Below, in pieces: positions 15,357 through 23,763 of a stretch of DNA of 24,161 nt. Source of the DNA: Clostridia bacterium (GTDB taxonomy: Bacteria > Bacillota > Clostridia > Oscillospirales > Acutalibacteraceae); the NCBI GenBank assembly GCA_900769535.1, contig CAAGHB010000051.1:1-24161 (forward strand). The letters run 5' to 3'. The notes under the pieces were generated by a model. It ran no database searches. It was not told the DNA's origin and worked only from the letters and a program-made list of their open reading frames with translations. The translations under genes were made by a program, and so were the position numbers. The stretch's first letter is position 1; each line of letters opens with the position of its first letter.

Positions 15357-15401
15357 TGTTTATTCCTCCAAAATGTTTGCAATTTATCTAAACTTTAATT
15401 A

Positions 15402-16634
15402 TCAAAGATTTTCTACAACCGATTTGTCGATAAAGGCGATTTTGCCGCCCTTAATGGTCAATAGGCATTTACCCATAATCTCGCGCTTGTCGAAGGGGGT
15501 GCTTCGTCCCATTGATAGAAATTCGTCGGGATTTACCACATGCTTTTCGCTTAAATCCCATACGCAGAAGTCATCGTCACTTGCGGGTAACCCGAATCTC
15601 TTTCTCGGGTTTATGCTCATCAGCTCAATCAGTTTATCGAGTGTGATTATTCCCGTCATTACAAGCTCGGTATAAAGCACCGAAAATGCAGTTTCGAGTC
15701 CGACGACGCCCATTAAGCTGGATTTAAGCCCCTTTGCCTTTTCCTCAGCACTATGCGGTGCGTGATCGGTGGCAATCATATCAATCGTGCCGTCGACAAT
15801 TCCCTCAATCAGCGCGTCTCGGTCGGCTTTTGCCCTTATCGGCGGATTCATTTTGAATCGTCCGTCGTCTATAAGCATACTGTCGTCAAAAATGAGGTAG
15901 TGAGGAGCCGTTTCGCAGGTGATGTCAACCCCGTCTGCCTTCGCCTTTCGTATAAGCTCAACGCTTTCCTTGGTCGAAATGTGGCAAACGTGATATTTAC
16001 ATCCCGTTTCTTTCACAAGCTCGATGTCGCGCTTTATCTGGCCCCATTCGCTCTCGCTGCAAATGCCTTTGTGCCCGTTTTTTGCCGCGTATTCGCCGTC
16101 GTGAATATATCCGCCTTTTAGTAGCTCGTTTATTTCACAATGGGCGACAATCGGTTTATCAAGCGCCTTTGCCTTTATCATAGCGGCCTTCATCATTTCG
16201 TCCGATTGAACTCCGCGTCCGTCGTCGGAAAAGCCGATTACAAACGATGCCATATCCTCCATATCTGAAAGAACTTCACCCATCTGTCCCTTTGTTATTG
16301 AGCCGTAGGGATGAACGCCGATGACAGCATCCTTTTTTATCGCGTCAAGCTGAATATTCAGGTTATCCATGCTGTCAGGTACCGGTTTTAAGTTCGGCAT
16401 ACTGCAAATTTCGGTGTATCCGCCGTGAGCAGCGGCAAGTGTACCTGTTTTCACCGTCTCTTTATAAATAAAACCCGGCTCGCGAAGATGTACGTGGACA
16501 TCAACAAAGCCGGTAAAGATAGAGCAGTTATCAAGTTTATTAAAAAAAGCGGCATTTTCGCCGACAGAATATCCGTCAGCTGAAAGTGCTGATTTTATAA
16601 TTGCAATTTTTTCGTTTGAAAGTAAAAAATCCAT
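15402..16634 (-). CDS. pyrC: Dihydroorotase
   Basis: A 410-residue amidohydrolase that cyclises carbamoyl aspartate to dihydroorotate. Metal ligands visible are H47 and H49 in DVHVHLREPG, the D137/D138 pair in FSDDGRG, H165 in AHCE, H218 in CHIS, and D290 in ATDHAPH. Together these indicate a class I dihydroorotase rather than an allantoinase or hydantoinase; the operon context supports it. The ATG at 16634 has AGGAG 5-6 nt upstream; a longer reading from 16823 would run through the promoter and leader hairpins and is rejected. It is the first gene of the pyr operon, 45 nt before carB. Confidence 0.96.
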   Translation of the reverse strand: MDFLLSNEKIAIIKSALSADGYSVGENAAFFNKLDNCSIFTGFVDVHVHLREPGFIYKETVKTGTLAAAHGGYTEICSMPNLKPVPDSMDNLNIQLDAIKKDAVIGVHPYGSITKGQMGEVLSDMEDMASFVIGFSDDGRGVQSDEMMKAAMIKAKALDKPIVAHCEINELLKGGYIHDGEYAAKNGHKGICSESEWGQIKRDIELVKETGCKYHVCHISTKESVELIRKAKADGVDITCETAPHYLIFDDSMLIDDGRFKMNPPIRAKADRDALIEGIVDGTIDMIATDHAPHSAEEKAKGLKSSLMGVVGLETAFSVLYTELVMTGIITLDKLIELMSINPRKRFGLPASDDDFCVWDLSEKHVVNPDEFLSMGRSTPFDKREIMGKCLLTIKGGKIAFIDKSVVENL

Positions 16635-16784
16635 GTTAGCTCCTTTTGTATAAATAATGCCTGCCGCAAATTTACGGCAGGCAAAATATACAGTGAAAGA
16701 TATATGCGCGTGCGGCCACTCGCATATACGGTAAACTCTATTTTTTTCTTGCCGATATCTCTGTATCGAATTAAAGAAATTATT
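16635..16784 (-). promoter_or_regulatory. Structured 5' leader of the pyr operon, possible PyrR attenuator
   Basis: A transcribed leader of about 150 nt before pyrC, read on the minus strand. Hairpin 1 (16768-16753): CGATA, loop CAGAGA, TATCG; the loop fits the CNGNGA loop that PyrR binds in Bacillus leaders. Hairpin 2 (16728-16701): an 8-bp TATATGCG stem with an inner GTG-GCCG-CAC part. Hairpin 3 (16682-16659): GCCTGCCG with CGGCAGGC, followed by ATTATTTAT, a weak terminator tail. CGGCA just after hairpin 1 (overlapping its 3' arm by CG) is complementary to TGCCG in hairpin 3, so an antiterminator is possible. The pyrC ribosome-binding site is left free. Confidence 0.55.
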
Positions 16785-16790
16785 TCTATT

Positions 16791-16819
16791 ATAATACCAC
16801 TTTGCCCACTTGATGTCAA
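16791..16819 (-). promoter_or_regulatory. Promoter of the pyr operon
   Basis: On the minus strand, exact TTGACA (16819-16814), 17-nt spacer and TATTAT (16796-16791). It begins 24 nt after the purL stop codon, so the pyr operon has its own promoter directly behind the purine genes. Confidence 0.85.
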
Positions 16820-16843
16820 GCACAATAAGTAATATTTACAATA

Positions 16844-19800
16844 TTATTTATAGTATTTTACCGCTGATTCAAAGAGCTTCATGTCGTAGTTGCCTTCAAC
16901 GTTTTTGTAAAGGCCGTTTCCGATACGCTCCGAGTGACCCATTTTACCGATAACTCGTCCGTCGGGCGAGAGAATACCCTCAATTGCCCACATAGAATTG
17001 TTCGGGTTAAAGTGGATGTCGTCGGTTGCCTTTCCGTCGAGGTCAACGTACTGTGTTGCGATTTGACCGTTAGCAGCGAGTGCTGCGAGTGTCTTTTCGT
17101 CGGCGATGAAGCGACCTTCACCGTGAGAAATCGGCACGTTGTAAATGTCGCCTACCTTTGTACCGGTGAGCCAGGGCGAATTATTTGAAGCAACGCGGGT
17201 TGCAACGATTCGCGACTGGTGACGGCCGATGGTGTTAAAGGTGAGGGTAGGACAGTTTTCGTCGGTGTCGATAATCTTTCCATAGGGGACAAGACCGAGC
17301 TTAACAAGCGCCTGGAATCCGTTACAAATACCGCACATAAGTCCGTCGCGCTTTTCGAGAAGATTGGTTACCTCCTCCTTGATAACGCCGTTGCGGAAGA
17401 ATGCGGTAATGAACTTACCTGAGCCGTCGGGCTCATCACCGCCCGAGAATCCGCCGGGGATAAAGATAATCTGCGACTGTTTAACCTTGTCGGCGAACTG
17501 TTCAACGCTGCGAGCAATTCCGTCGGCAGTAAGGTTATTGATAACGAATATTTCGGCCTCTGCGCCGGCGTCTGTGACCGCCTTTGCCGAGTCGTATTCA
17601 CAGTTTGTACCCGGGAAAACAGGGATAAGTACGCGCGGTTTTGCAACCTTGATTGCGGGAGCAGAAACCTTGCCTTCGGTATAGGAAATTGTAGTAATTT
17701 CCTTGTTTTCGCTCGCAAGGTTGCAGCTATATACGCTTTCAAGCTTGTCCTCATATACCTTTTGAAGCTCGTCGAGCGAAATGGTCTCGTTTCCGAGCGA
17801 AATTACGCCGTCGTCGGTAACGTAGCCGAGGGTAGCGTCCATATAATCGTCGCTACCAATTTCGAGTACGAATGAGCAGTAATCGTAATCAAAAATATCG
17901 CCGAGCTTTGTACCGTTTTCGTACTTAAATCCGAGCTTATTACCGATACACATTTTAAATACCGCTTCTGCGATGCCGCCCATGCAGGGAGTGTAGCAGG
18001 CAACTGCCTTTTTCTCGCGCATGAGGGCTGTAACGGTTGTAAAGAGTGAAAGGAGTGATTCGGTAATGGGCAATCCGTTTTCATCAAGTTCGGGACGGAG
18101 TACGATAACTCTGTTACCCGCTTTTTTGAATTCGGGAGAAACGATATTCTGAATCTTATCGGTTGTAACGGCAAAGGAAACGAGTGTGGGCGGAACGTCC
18201 AATTTCTCAAACGAGCCGCTCATCGAGTCCTTACCACCGATTGCGCCGATACCAAGCTCCTTCTGTGCCTTGAATGCGCCGAGGAGAGCGGCAAGCGGCT
18301 TGCCCCAACGGTGAGCGTCCTTGTTCGGACGTTCAAAGTATTCCTGGAAGGTGAGGTATACGTCCTCAAATTTTGCTCCCGTAGCGATAAGCTTGCATAC
18401 CGATTCCAAAACGGCGGTATAGGCGCCGTGATAGGGGCTTTTTTCGGTGATGAAGGGGTTGTATCCCCAAGCCATCAGCGAGCAGTCGTCGGTGTGTGCC
18501 TTTTCCATTGAAATTTTCTGTACCATCGCCTGAATAGGTGTCTGCTGATACTTTCCGCCGAAGGGCATAAGTACGGTACCTGCGCCGATGGTCGAGTCAA
18601 AGCGCTCCGAAAGTCCGCGCTTTGAGCAGATGTTGAGGTCGTCAACCAACTTTTTGTACTCGCTGGTGAAATTGCTTCCAACCTCTCTCTTATATTCCTG
18701 CGGCTTTGTAACCGCGATGTCAATGTGCTTCTGTGCGCCGTTTGAGTTAAGAAATTCGCGGCTAAGGTCGACAATCTGCTTTCCGTTCCATGTCATTGTA
18801 AGACGCGGGTCGGCCTTTACAGCGGCAACTACGGTTGCTTCGAGGTTTTCGCTGTTTGCCAGCTCGATAAAGCGGTCAACGTCCTCTTTTGCAACTACTA
18901 CCGCCATTCTTTCCTGCGATTCGCTGATTGCGAGCTCGGTGCCGTCGAGTCCGTCATACTTCTTCGGAACGGCATTGAGGTCGATGTTCAGTCCGTCGGC
19001 AAGCTCACCGATAGCAACCGAAACACCACCTGCGCCAAAGTCGTTGCAACGCTTGATCATGCGGCTTGCTTCATAGTTTCTGAACAGACGCTGTAACTTA
19101 CGTTCTTCGGGGGCGTTGCCCTTCTGAACCTCTGCGCCACAGCTTTCGAGTGACTGTAATGTGTGTGATTTTGACGAGCCGGTAGCACCGCCGCAGCCGT
19201 CACGTCCTGTACGACCGCCGAGAAGAATAACAATATCGCCATCCTCGGGACGTTCACGACGAACGTTCTTTTCAGGAGCGGCGGCAATAACTGCGCCGAT
19301 TTCCATTCTCTTTGCGGCATAACCGTCGTGATAAATTTCGTCAACGATACCGGTAGCAAGTCCAATTTGGTTTCCGTATGAGGAATAACCTGCGGCGGCT
19401 GTTGTAACGATTTTACGCTGGGGAAGCTTACCTTCCATCGTTTCGCTAACGGGTTTAAGCGGGTCGGCAGCGCCGGTAACGCGCATAGCGCCGTAAACGT
19501 AACTACGTCCCGAAAGGGGATCGCGGATAGCACCGCCGATACAGGTAGCGGCACCGCCAAAGGGCTCGATTTCGGTCGGGTGATTGTGTGTTTCGTTCTT
19601 GAAAAGGAGGAGCCACGGCTCTTTTTTACCGTCGGCTTCAACCTCGATTTTTACTGTACAAGCGTTGATTTCCTCCGATTCATCGAGCTTGTCGAGCTTT
19701 CCGATGCTGCGGAGATATTTTGCGGCCAAAGTACCGATATCCATGAGGTTAATCGGCTTTGTACGACCGAGCTGTTTCCTGGTTTCGATATAGTCGTCAT

Positions 19801-20533
19801 ACGCATCTTGAAGCAGCTTGTCCTCAAAGGAAACGCTGTCAATGGTGGTGAGGAAGGTGGTATGACGGCAGTGGTCTGACCAATATGTATCAATCATGCG
19901 GATTTCGGTGATGGTCGGGTCACGCTGTTCGCTGATAAAGTAATTCTGACAGAAGGCGATGTCGTCCTCGTCCATTGCGAGACCGTAATTCTTTACAAAG
20001 TCGGCGAGTTCGCTCTTTGTCAGCTTGCAAAAGCCGTCGAGGGTCTCAACCGAGTCGGGAATTTCGTATTCGGCCTGTAATGTGTCAAAGGTTTCGAGGG
20101 TTGCCTGACGCGATTCAACGGGGTTGATTACATACTTTTTGATTTCGGCGATTTCGGTTTCGCTGATTTTTCCGTAAAGCATATAAACCTTTGCCGTGCG
20201 AACTGTCGGACGTTCACCCTGCGAGATAATCTGAATACACTGAGCGGCTGAATCGGCTCTCTGGTCAAATTGACCGGGCAAAAACTCAACGGCAAAAACT
20301 ACGTCGCCGTTAAGCTCGATTTCATCGCTGATAATGTCGAGCTGGGGTTCGGAAAAAACTGTACCCTTTGCATAGTCAAACAGCTCCTTGTCGATATTTT
20401 CGACGTCGTAGCGGTTGATTATGCGAAGGTCGGTGACTCCGTTAATTTGAAGAAGTCCTCTGATATCGGCAAGAAGGGCAGCTGCTTCGTTAGCAAGCTC
20501 CTTTTTCTTTTCGACGTATATGCGATAAACCAT
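16844..20533 (-). CDS. purL: Phosphoribosylformylglycinamidine synthase, single-chain form
   Basis: A 1229-residue enzyme converting FGAR, glutamine and ATP to FGAM. It carries all parts on one chain: an N-terminal PurS-like region (about 1-150), a linker, two AIRS-like synthetase halves (with DTYWSDHCRHTTF near 220 and NETHNHPTEIEPFGGAATCIGG near 310), and a C-terminal class I glutaminase (about 960-1229). In the last part I see the nucleophile C1070 in CGICNGFQ and the partner residues H1200 and E1202 in GHSER. Most Gram-positive bacteria split this enzyme into PurS, PurQ and a small PurL; the fused form is known from proteobacteria, eukaryotes and some Clostridia. The start directly follows the purD stop (TAA then ATG) with GGAGG inside the purD end. 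It is the last purine gene here. Confidence 0.96.
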   Translation of the reverse strand: MVYRIYVEKKKELANEAAALLADIRGLLQINGVTDLRIINRYDVENIDKELFDYAKGTVFSEPQLDIISDEIELNGDVVFAVEFLPGQFDQRADSAAQCIQIISQGERPTVRTAKVYMLYGKISETEIAEIKKYVINPVESRQATLETFDTLQAEYEIPDSVETLDGFCKLTKSELADFVKNYGLAMDEDDIAFCQNYFISEQRDPTITEIRMIDTYWSDHCRHTTFLTTIDSVSFEDKLLQDAYDDYIETRKQLGRTKPINLMDIGTLAAKYLRSIGKLDKLDESEEINACTVKIEVEADGKKEPWLLLFKNETHNHPTEIEPFGGAATCIGGAIRDPLSGRSYVYGAMRVTGAADPLKPVSETMEGKLPQRKIVTTAAAGYSSYGNQIGLATGIVDEIYHDGYAAKRMEIGAVIAAAPEKNVRRERPEDGDIVILLGGRTGRDGCGGATGSSKSHTLQSLESCGAEVQKGNAPEERKLQRLFRNYEASRMIKRCNDFGAGGVSVAIGELADGLNIDLNAVPKKYDGLDGTELAISESQERMAVVVAKEDVDRFIELANSENLEATVVAAVKADPRLTMTWNGKQIVDLSREFLNSNGAQKHIDIAVTKPQEYKREVGSNFTSEYKKLVDDLNICSKRGLSERFDSTIGAGTVLMPFGGKYQQTPIQAMVQKISMEKAHTDDCSLMAWGYNPFITEKSPYHGAYTAVLESVCKLIATGAKFEDVYLTFQEYFERPNKDAHRWGKPLAALLGAFKAQKELGIGAIGGKDSMSGSFEKLDVPPTLVSFAVTTDKIQNIVSPEFKKAGNRVIVLRPELDENGLPITESLLSLFTTVTALMREKKAVACYTPCMGGIAEAVFKMCIGNKLGFKYENGTKLGDIFDYDYCSFVLEIGSDDYMDATLGYVTDDGVISLGNETISLDELQKVYEDKLESVYSCNLASENKEITTISYTEGKVSAPAIKVAKPRVLIPVFPGTNCEYDSAKAVTDAGAEAEIFVINNLTADGIARSVEQFADKVKQSQIIFIPGGFSGGDEPDGSGKFITAFFRNGVIKEEVTNLLEKRDGLMCGICNGFQALVKLGLVPYGKIIDTDENCPTLTFNTIGRHQSRIVATRVASNNSPWLTGTKVGDIYNVPISHGEGRFIADEKTLAALAANGQIATQYVDLDGKATDDIHFNPNNSMWAIEGILSPDGRVIGKMGHSERIGNGLYKNVEGNYDMKLFESAVKYYK

Positions 20534-21805
20534 TTATTTTTCCTCCTTTGCCGCGAGGGCTTTCTGTCCAATATCGTTTCTGTAATATGCGTTGGCAAAA
20601 TTTATGCTCTTTGCAACCGAATATGCTTTTTCGACAGCATTTTCAAGGTTGTCGCCTACCGAAACTGCGCCGAGTACGCGTCCACCTGCCGTAAGCAGTT
20701 TTCCGTTCTCGGTTTTTGCTCCTGCGATATAAATTTCGCCGTTAACCTTTTCGGGAAGTGTAATTTCGAATCCCGAATCATATTTTTGCGGATATCCGTC
20801 GGACGCCATAACTACACAGCAGGCCGACTTATCCGAGAATTTAACCATTTCGTTTGTGAGGGTGCCGTTGGTGGTTGCTATCATAATTTCAAAGAGGTCG
20901 CTTTCGAGAAGGGGAAGAACAACCTGCGTTTCGGGGTCACCGAAGCGGCAGTTGTATTCGATTACCTTCGGTCCCTTCTCGGTCAGCATGAGACCAAAAT
21001 AGAGGCAACCCTTAAATGTTCTGCCTTCCTTTTCCATAGCGCGAATTGTCGGCAAAAAGATTGTTTCCATACAAATATCGGCAATTTTGTCGGTATAGTA
21101 GGGATTGGGCGCAATAGTACCCATACCGCCGGTATTGAGTCCTTCGTCGTTGTCCTTTGCGCGTTTGTGGTCCATTGACGAAATCATCGGTACGACCGTC
21201 TTTCCGTCGGTAAATGAAAGCACAGAAACCTCGGGACCGGTGAGAAATTCTTCGATGACAACATTGTTTCCGCTGTTGCCGAATACCTTGTCCTCCATGA
21301 TTGACTTAACTGCCGAAACGGCCTCGTCCCTTGTGGTCGCGATGATAACGCCCTTGCCGAGAGCGAGTCCATCCGCCTTGATAACGGTGGGGATGGGAGC
21401 TGTTTCGAGATATTTAATCGCATCGTCAGCGTTATTAAAAACCTCGTATTCGGCGGTAGGAATTCCGTATTTTTTCATCAAATTCTTTGAAAAAACCTTG
21501 CTTCCTTCGATAATAGCCGCGTCAGCATTAGGACCGAAGCAGGGCACACCGATTTTGTTCAGAGCGTCAACAGCACCGAGTACAAGCGGGTCATCGGGGG
21601 CAACGACAGCATAGTCGATTCCGTTTTCCTTTGCGAAATTTACGATGCCGTCAATGTCCTTTGCGCCGATATTGACACAGGTAGCGTCGAGAGAGATGCC
21701 GCCGTTTCCGGGTAATGCAAAAATCTCGGTAACCTTGTCACTTTCCTTTAATTTTTTAATGATAGCGTGTTCACGGCCACCGCCGCCAACAACCATTATT
21801 TTCAT
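20534..21805 (-). CDS. purD: Phosphoribosylamine-glycine ligase (GAR synthetase)
   Basis: A 423-residue ATP-grasp enzyme that joins phosphoribosylamine and glycine. It starts with the typical MKIMVVGGGGREHAI segment; FGPNADAAIIEGSK, IKADGLALGKGV, LNTGGMGTIAPNP and YNCRFGDPETQ follow in the usual order. Length is normal. AAGGGTG lies about 8 nt before the ATG, a somewhat weaker site than its neighbours. It begins 28 nt after the AICAR transformylase stop and abuts purL with no gap. Confidence 0.97.
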   Translation of the reverse strand: MKIMVVGGGGREHAIIKKLKESDKVTEIFALPGNGGISLDATCVNIGAKDIDGIVNFAKENGIDYAVVAPDDPLVLGAVDALNKIGVPCFGPNADAAIIEGSKVFSKNLMKKYGIPTAEYEVFNNADDAIKYLETAPIPTVIKADGLALGKGVIIATTRDEAVSAVKSIMEDKVFGNSGNNVVIEEFLTGPEVSVLSFTDGKTVVPMISSMDHKRAKDNDEGLNTGGMGTIAPNPYYTDKIADICMETIFLPTIRAMEKEGRTFKGCLYFGLMLTEKGPKVIEYNCRFGDPETQVVLPLLESDLFEIMIATTNGTLTNEMVKFSDKSACCVVMASDGYPQKYDSGFEITLPEKVNGEIYIAGAKTENGKLLTAGGRVLGAVSVGDNLENAVEKAYSVAKSINFANAYYRNDIGQKALAAKEEK

Positions 21806-21833
21806 ATCAAAAACACCCTTAAATTATATTGTA

Positions 21834-23015
21834 TTAGTGGTGGAAGAGTCGCATTCCGGTAAAGGCCATAACCATACCGTACTTGTTACAGGTTTCAATA
21901 ACCTGGTCATCTCTTATTGAGCCACCCGGTTCAGCAATATAGCTTACGCCGCTCTTAAACGCTCTTTCGATATTGTCGCCGAAGGGGAAGAATGCGTCAG
22001 AGCCGAGAGCAACACCGGTAATCTTGCTGAGGAATTCGCGAGCTTCTTCGTCGGTGAGGGGTTCGGGTTTTGTGGTAAAGTATTTTTCCCAGTTGCCATC
22101 GGCACAAACGTCCTCTTCATTCTTGTTAATATAGCCGTCGATAACGTTATCTCTGTCGGGACGTCTGATATCGCTGCGGAAGGGGAGGTTAAGCACCTTT
22201 TCGTGCTGACGGAGGAACCAAGTATCTGCCTTTGAACCTGCCAAACGGGTGCAGTGAATACGTGACTGCTGGCCGGCACCTACGCCAATTGCCTGTCCGT
22301 CAACGGCATAGCATACTGAGTTTGACTGGGTGTATTTTAATGTAATGAGAGCGATTATGAGGTCGCGCTTTGCTTCGTCGGTAAAGTTTTTGTTATCGGT
22401 AACGATGTTTTCGAGGAGGGCTTCGTTGATTTCAAAGTTGTTTCTGCCCTGTTCGAAGGTGATGCCGAATACCTGCTTACGCTCGGTGACTTCGGGAACG
22501 TAATTTGGGTCGATTTCGATAACGTTATAGTTACCGTTTCTCTTTGATTTGAGGATTTCGAGAGCTTCCGGCTCGTATCCGGGAGCAATAACGCCGTCCG
22601 AAACCTCACGCTTAATAAGGTTAGCAGTGGTAACGTCACAAACGTCGGAGAGAGCGACAAAGTCACCGAATGAGCACATACGGTCGGTACCTCTTGCTCT
22701 TGCATAAGCGCAAGCAAGGGGAGAATCGTCGAGCTCGGGAACGTCGTCAACGAAGCAAGCTTTTTTGAGAGTGTCGTTGAGCTTGATACCAACAGCGGCA
22801 GAGGTCGGGCTAACGTGCTTGAAGGAAGCAGCGGCAGGAAGACCGAGCGCCTTTTTGATTTCGCTTACGAGCTGCCAAGCGTTGAAAGCGTCCATAAAGT
22901 TAATGTATCCGGGCTTGCCACAGAGGATTGTAATGGGCAATTCGCCGTTTTCCATATAAATTCTTGACGGCTTCTGGTTGGGGTTACAGCCATATTTGAG
23001 TTCGAGTTCTGTCAT
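21834..23015 (-). CDS. purH: Stand-alone AICAR transformylase (PurH C-terminal domain type)
   Basis: A 393-residue protein equivalent to the formyltransferase half of bifunctional PurH: it formylates AICAR to FAICAR with 10-formyl-tetrahydrofolate. The catalytic K66-H67 pair lies in SFKHVSPTSAAVG, and ALGSDAFFPFGDNI, YIAEPGGSIRDD and TGMRLFHH are the expected later motifs. The IMP cyclohydrolase half of normal PurH (MGS-like domain) is absent, and that activity is supplied by the PurO-type gene just upstream. AGGAGAG precedes the ATG by about 8 nt, and the gene starts 14 nt after purO. Calling it purH is by function; some annotators use another name for the single-domain form. Confidence 0.93.
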   Translation of the reverse strand: MTELELKYGCNPNQKPSRIYMENGELPITILCGKPGYINFMDAFNAWQLVSEIKKALGLPAAASFKHVSPTSAAVGIKLNDTLKKACFVDDVPELDDSPLACAYARARGTDRMCSFGDFVALSDVCDVTTANLIKREVSDGVIAPGYEPEALEILKSKRNGNYNVIEIDPNYVPEVTERKQVFGITFEQGRNNFEINEALLENIVTDNKNFTDEAKRDLIIALITLKYTQSNSVCYAVDGQAIGVGAGQQSRIHCTRLAGSKADTWFLRQHEKVLNLPFRSDIRRPDRDNVIDGYINKNEEDVCADGNWEKYFTTKPEPLTDEEAREFLSKITGVALGSDAFFPFGDNIERAFKSGVSYIAEPGGSIRDDQVIETCNKYGMVMAFTGMRLFHH

Positions 23016-23029
23016 TGTTTTTTCTCTCC

Positions 23030-23746
23030 TTATACGTTCTTGTTAACTATTCTTGTTTCGTATTCGCCGGTTGCCAAATCAATGTATCTAACAAAAAGTG
23101 AAACCTTATTATCCTCGTTTAAGTTTGTCCAAAGGATATCGGTCAATGTATCAATGTCGGTATCGGGGAGTTCGAGTGTTTTCGGTTCTCCCTCAAAGCT
23201 GGGGAGGGGATTTCCGTCGCACTTATAGGTATGGATGAATTTTGCCTTTCCGGCAATCGGATTTGAGTAAGCGTAGGTATATCTCTGGCAGGAGGAGTCG
23301 TCTCCGTCAGCCGATTTGAGAATTGACATAGCATAGTTCATGTCGCCGTTTTCGAGGTGGATTATACCCGAAATACGCGGTGTAAAGTTGGGCTTATCGT
23401 CCTCAAATTCACGGGTACGAAGCGCCTGTTCAAAGGTCATCTGCTTATCCATGAGCTCATAGATTGTGTCGGTCTGGTCGCCGTTTGTAACGATTGTCTT
23501 GTTACCCAAAACGCGTACGGGAGCATAGATGATGAGATGCGGGTCAATCATTTTTGACTCGTCGAACGCCTGAGTTCTGATGCCTTCGCCGTCCTCTACG
23601 AATACGCGGTTACGGCTGTTTTCGCTACGACCCATAATGAAATATGCGGTGACTGCCTTCTTTCCGTCTGCGCTTTTGCCGATGATAATTCCTCTGCCGT
23701 GATAGGCGAGGGAATTAAGCTCGTTTTCAAGTGTCTTGATTTCCAT
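23030..23746 (-). CDS. purO: IMP cyclohydrolase of the archaeal PurO type
   Basis: A 238-residue protein with the PurO (IMP_cyclohyd) signature: LAYHGRGIIIGKSADGK, YFIMGRSENSRNRVF and, further on, the FTPRISGIIH segment. PurO closes the ring of FAICAR to IMP, the final purine step, and was first characterised in archaea; related genes occur in Clostridia. It is unrelated to the cyclohydrolase half of PurH. Its place between purN and the stand-alone AICAR transformylase fits this role exactly. GGAGG lies about 8 nt before the ATG, and the gene begins 17 nt after the purN stop. Confidence 0.92.
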   Translation of the reverse strand: MEIKTLENELNSLAYHGRGIIIGKSADGKKAVTAYFIMGRSENSRNRVFVEDGEGIRTQAFDESKMIDPHLIIYAPVRVLGNKTIVTNGDQTDTIYELMDKQMTFEQALRTREFEDDKPNFTPRISGIIHLENGDMNYAMSILKSADGDDSSCQRYTYAYSNPIAGKAKFIHTYKCDGNPLPSFEGEPKTLELPDTDIDTLTDILWTNLNEDNKVSLFVRYIDLATGEYETRIVNKNV

Positions 23747-23763
23747 ACCAAAAATCCTCCAAT

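Noticed and set aside
16635..16823. A 63-residue N-terminal extension of pyrC
   Set aside because: It would read through the promoter -10 region and all three leader hairpins; the ATG at 16634 has a proper ribosome-binding site and gives the usual length.
20270..21178. A 302-codon open frame on the plus strand opposite purL/purD
   Set aside because: It lies wholly antisense to two well-recognised genes, has no ribosome-binding site or recognisable motif, and its Cys/Phe/Val-rich product is what the reverse reading of these codons gives.
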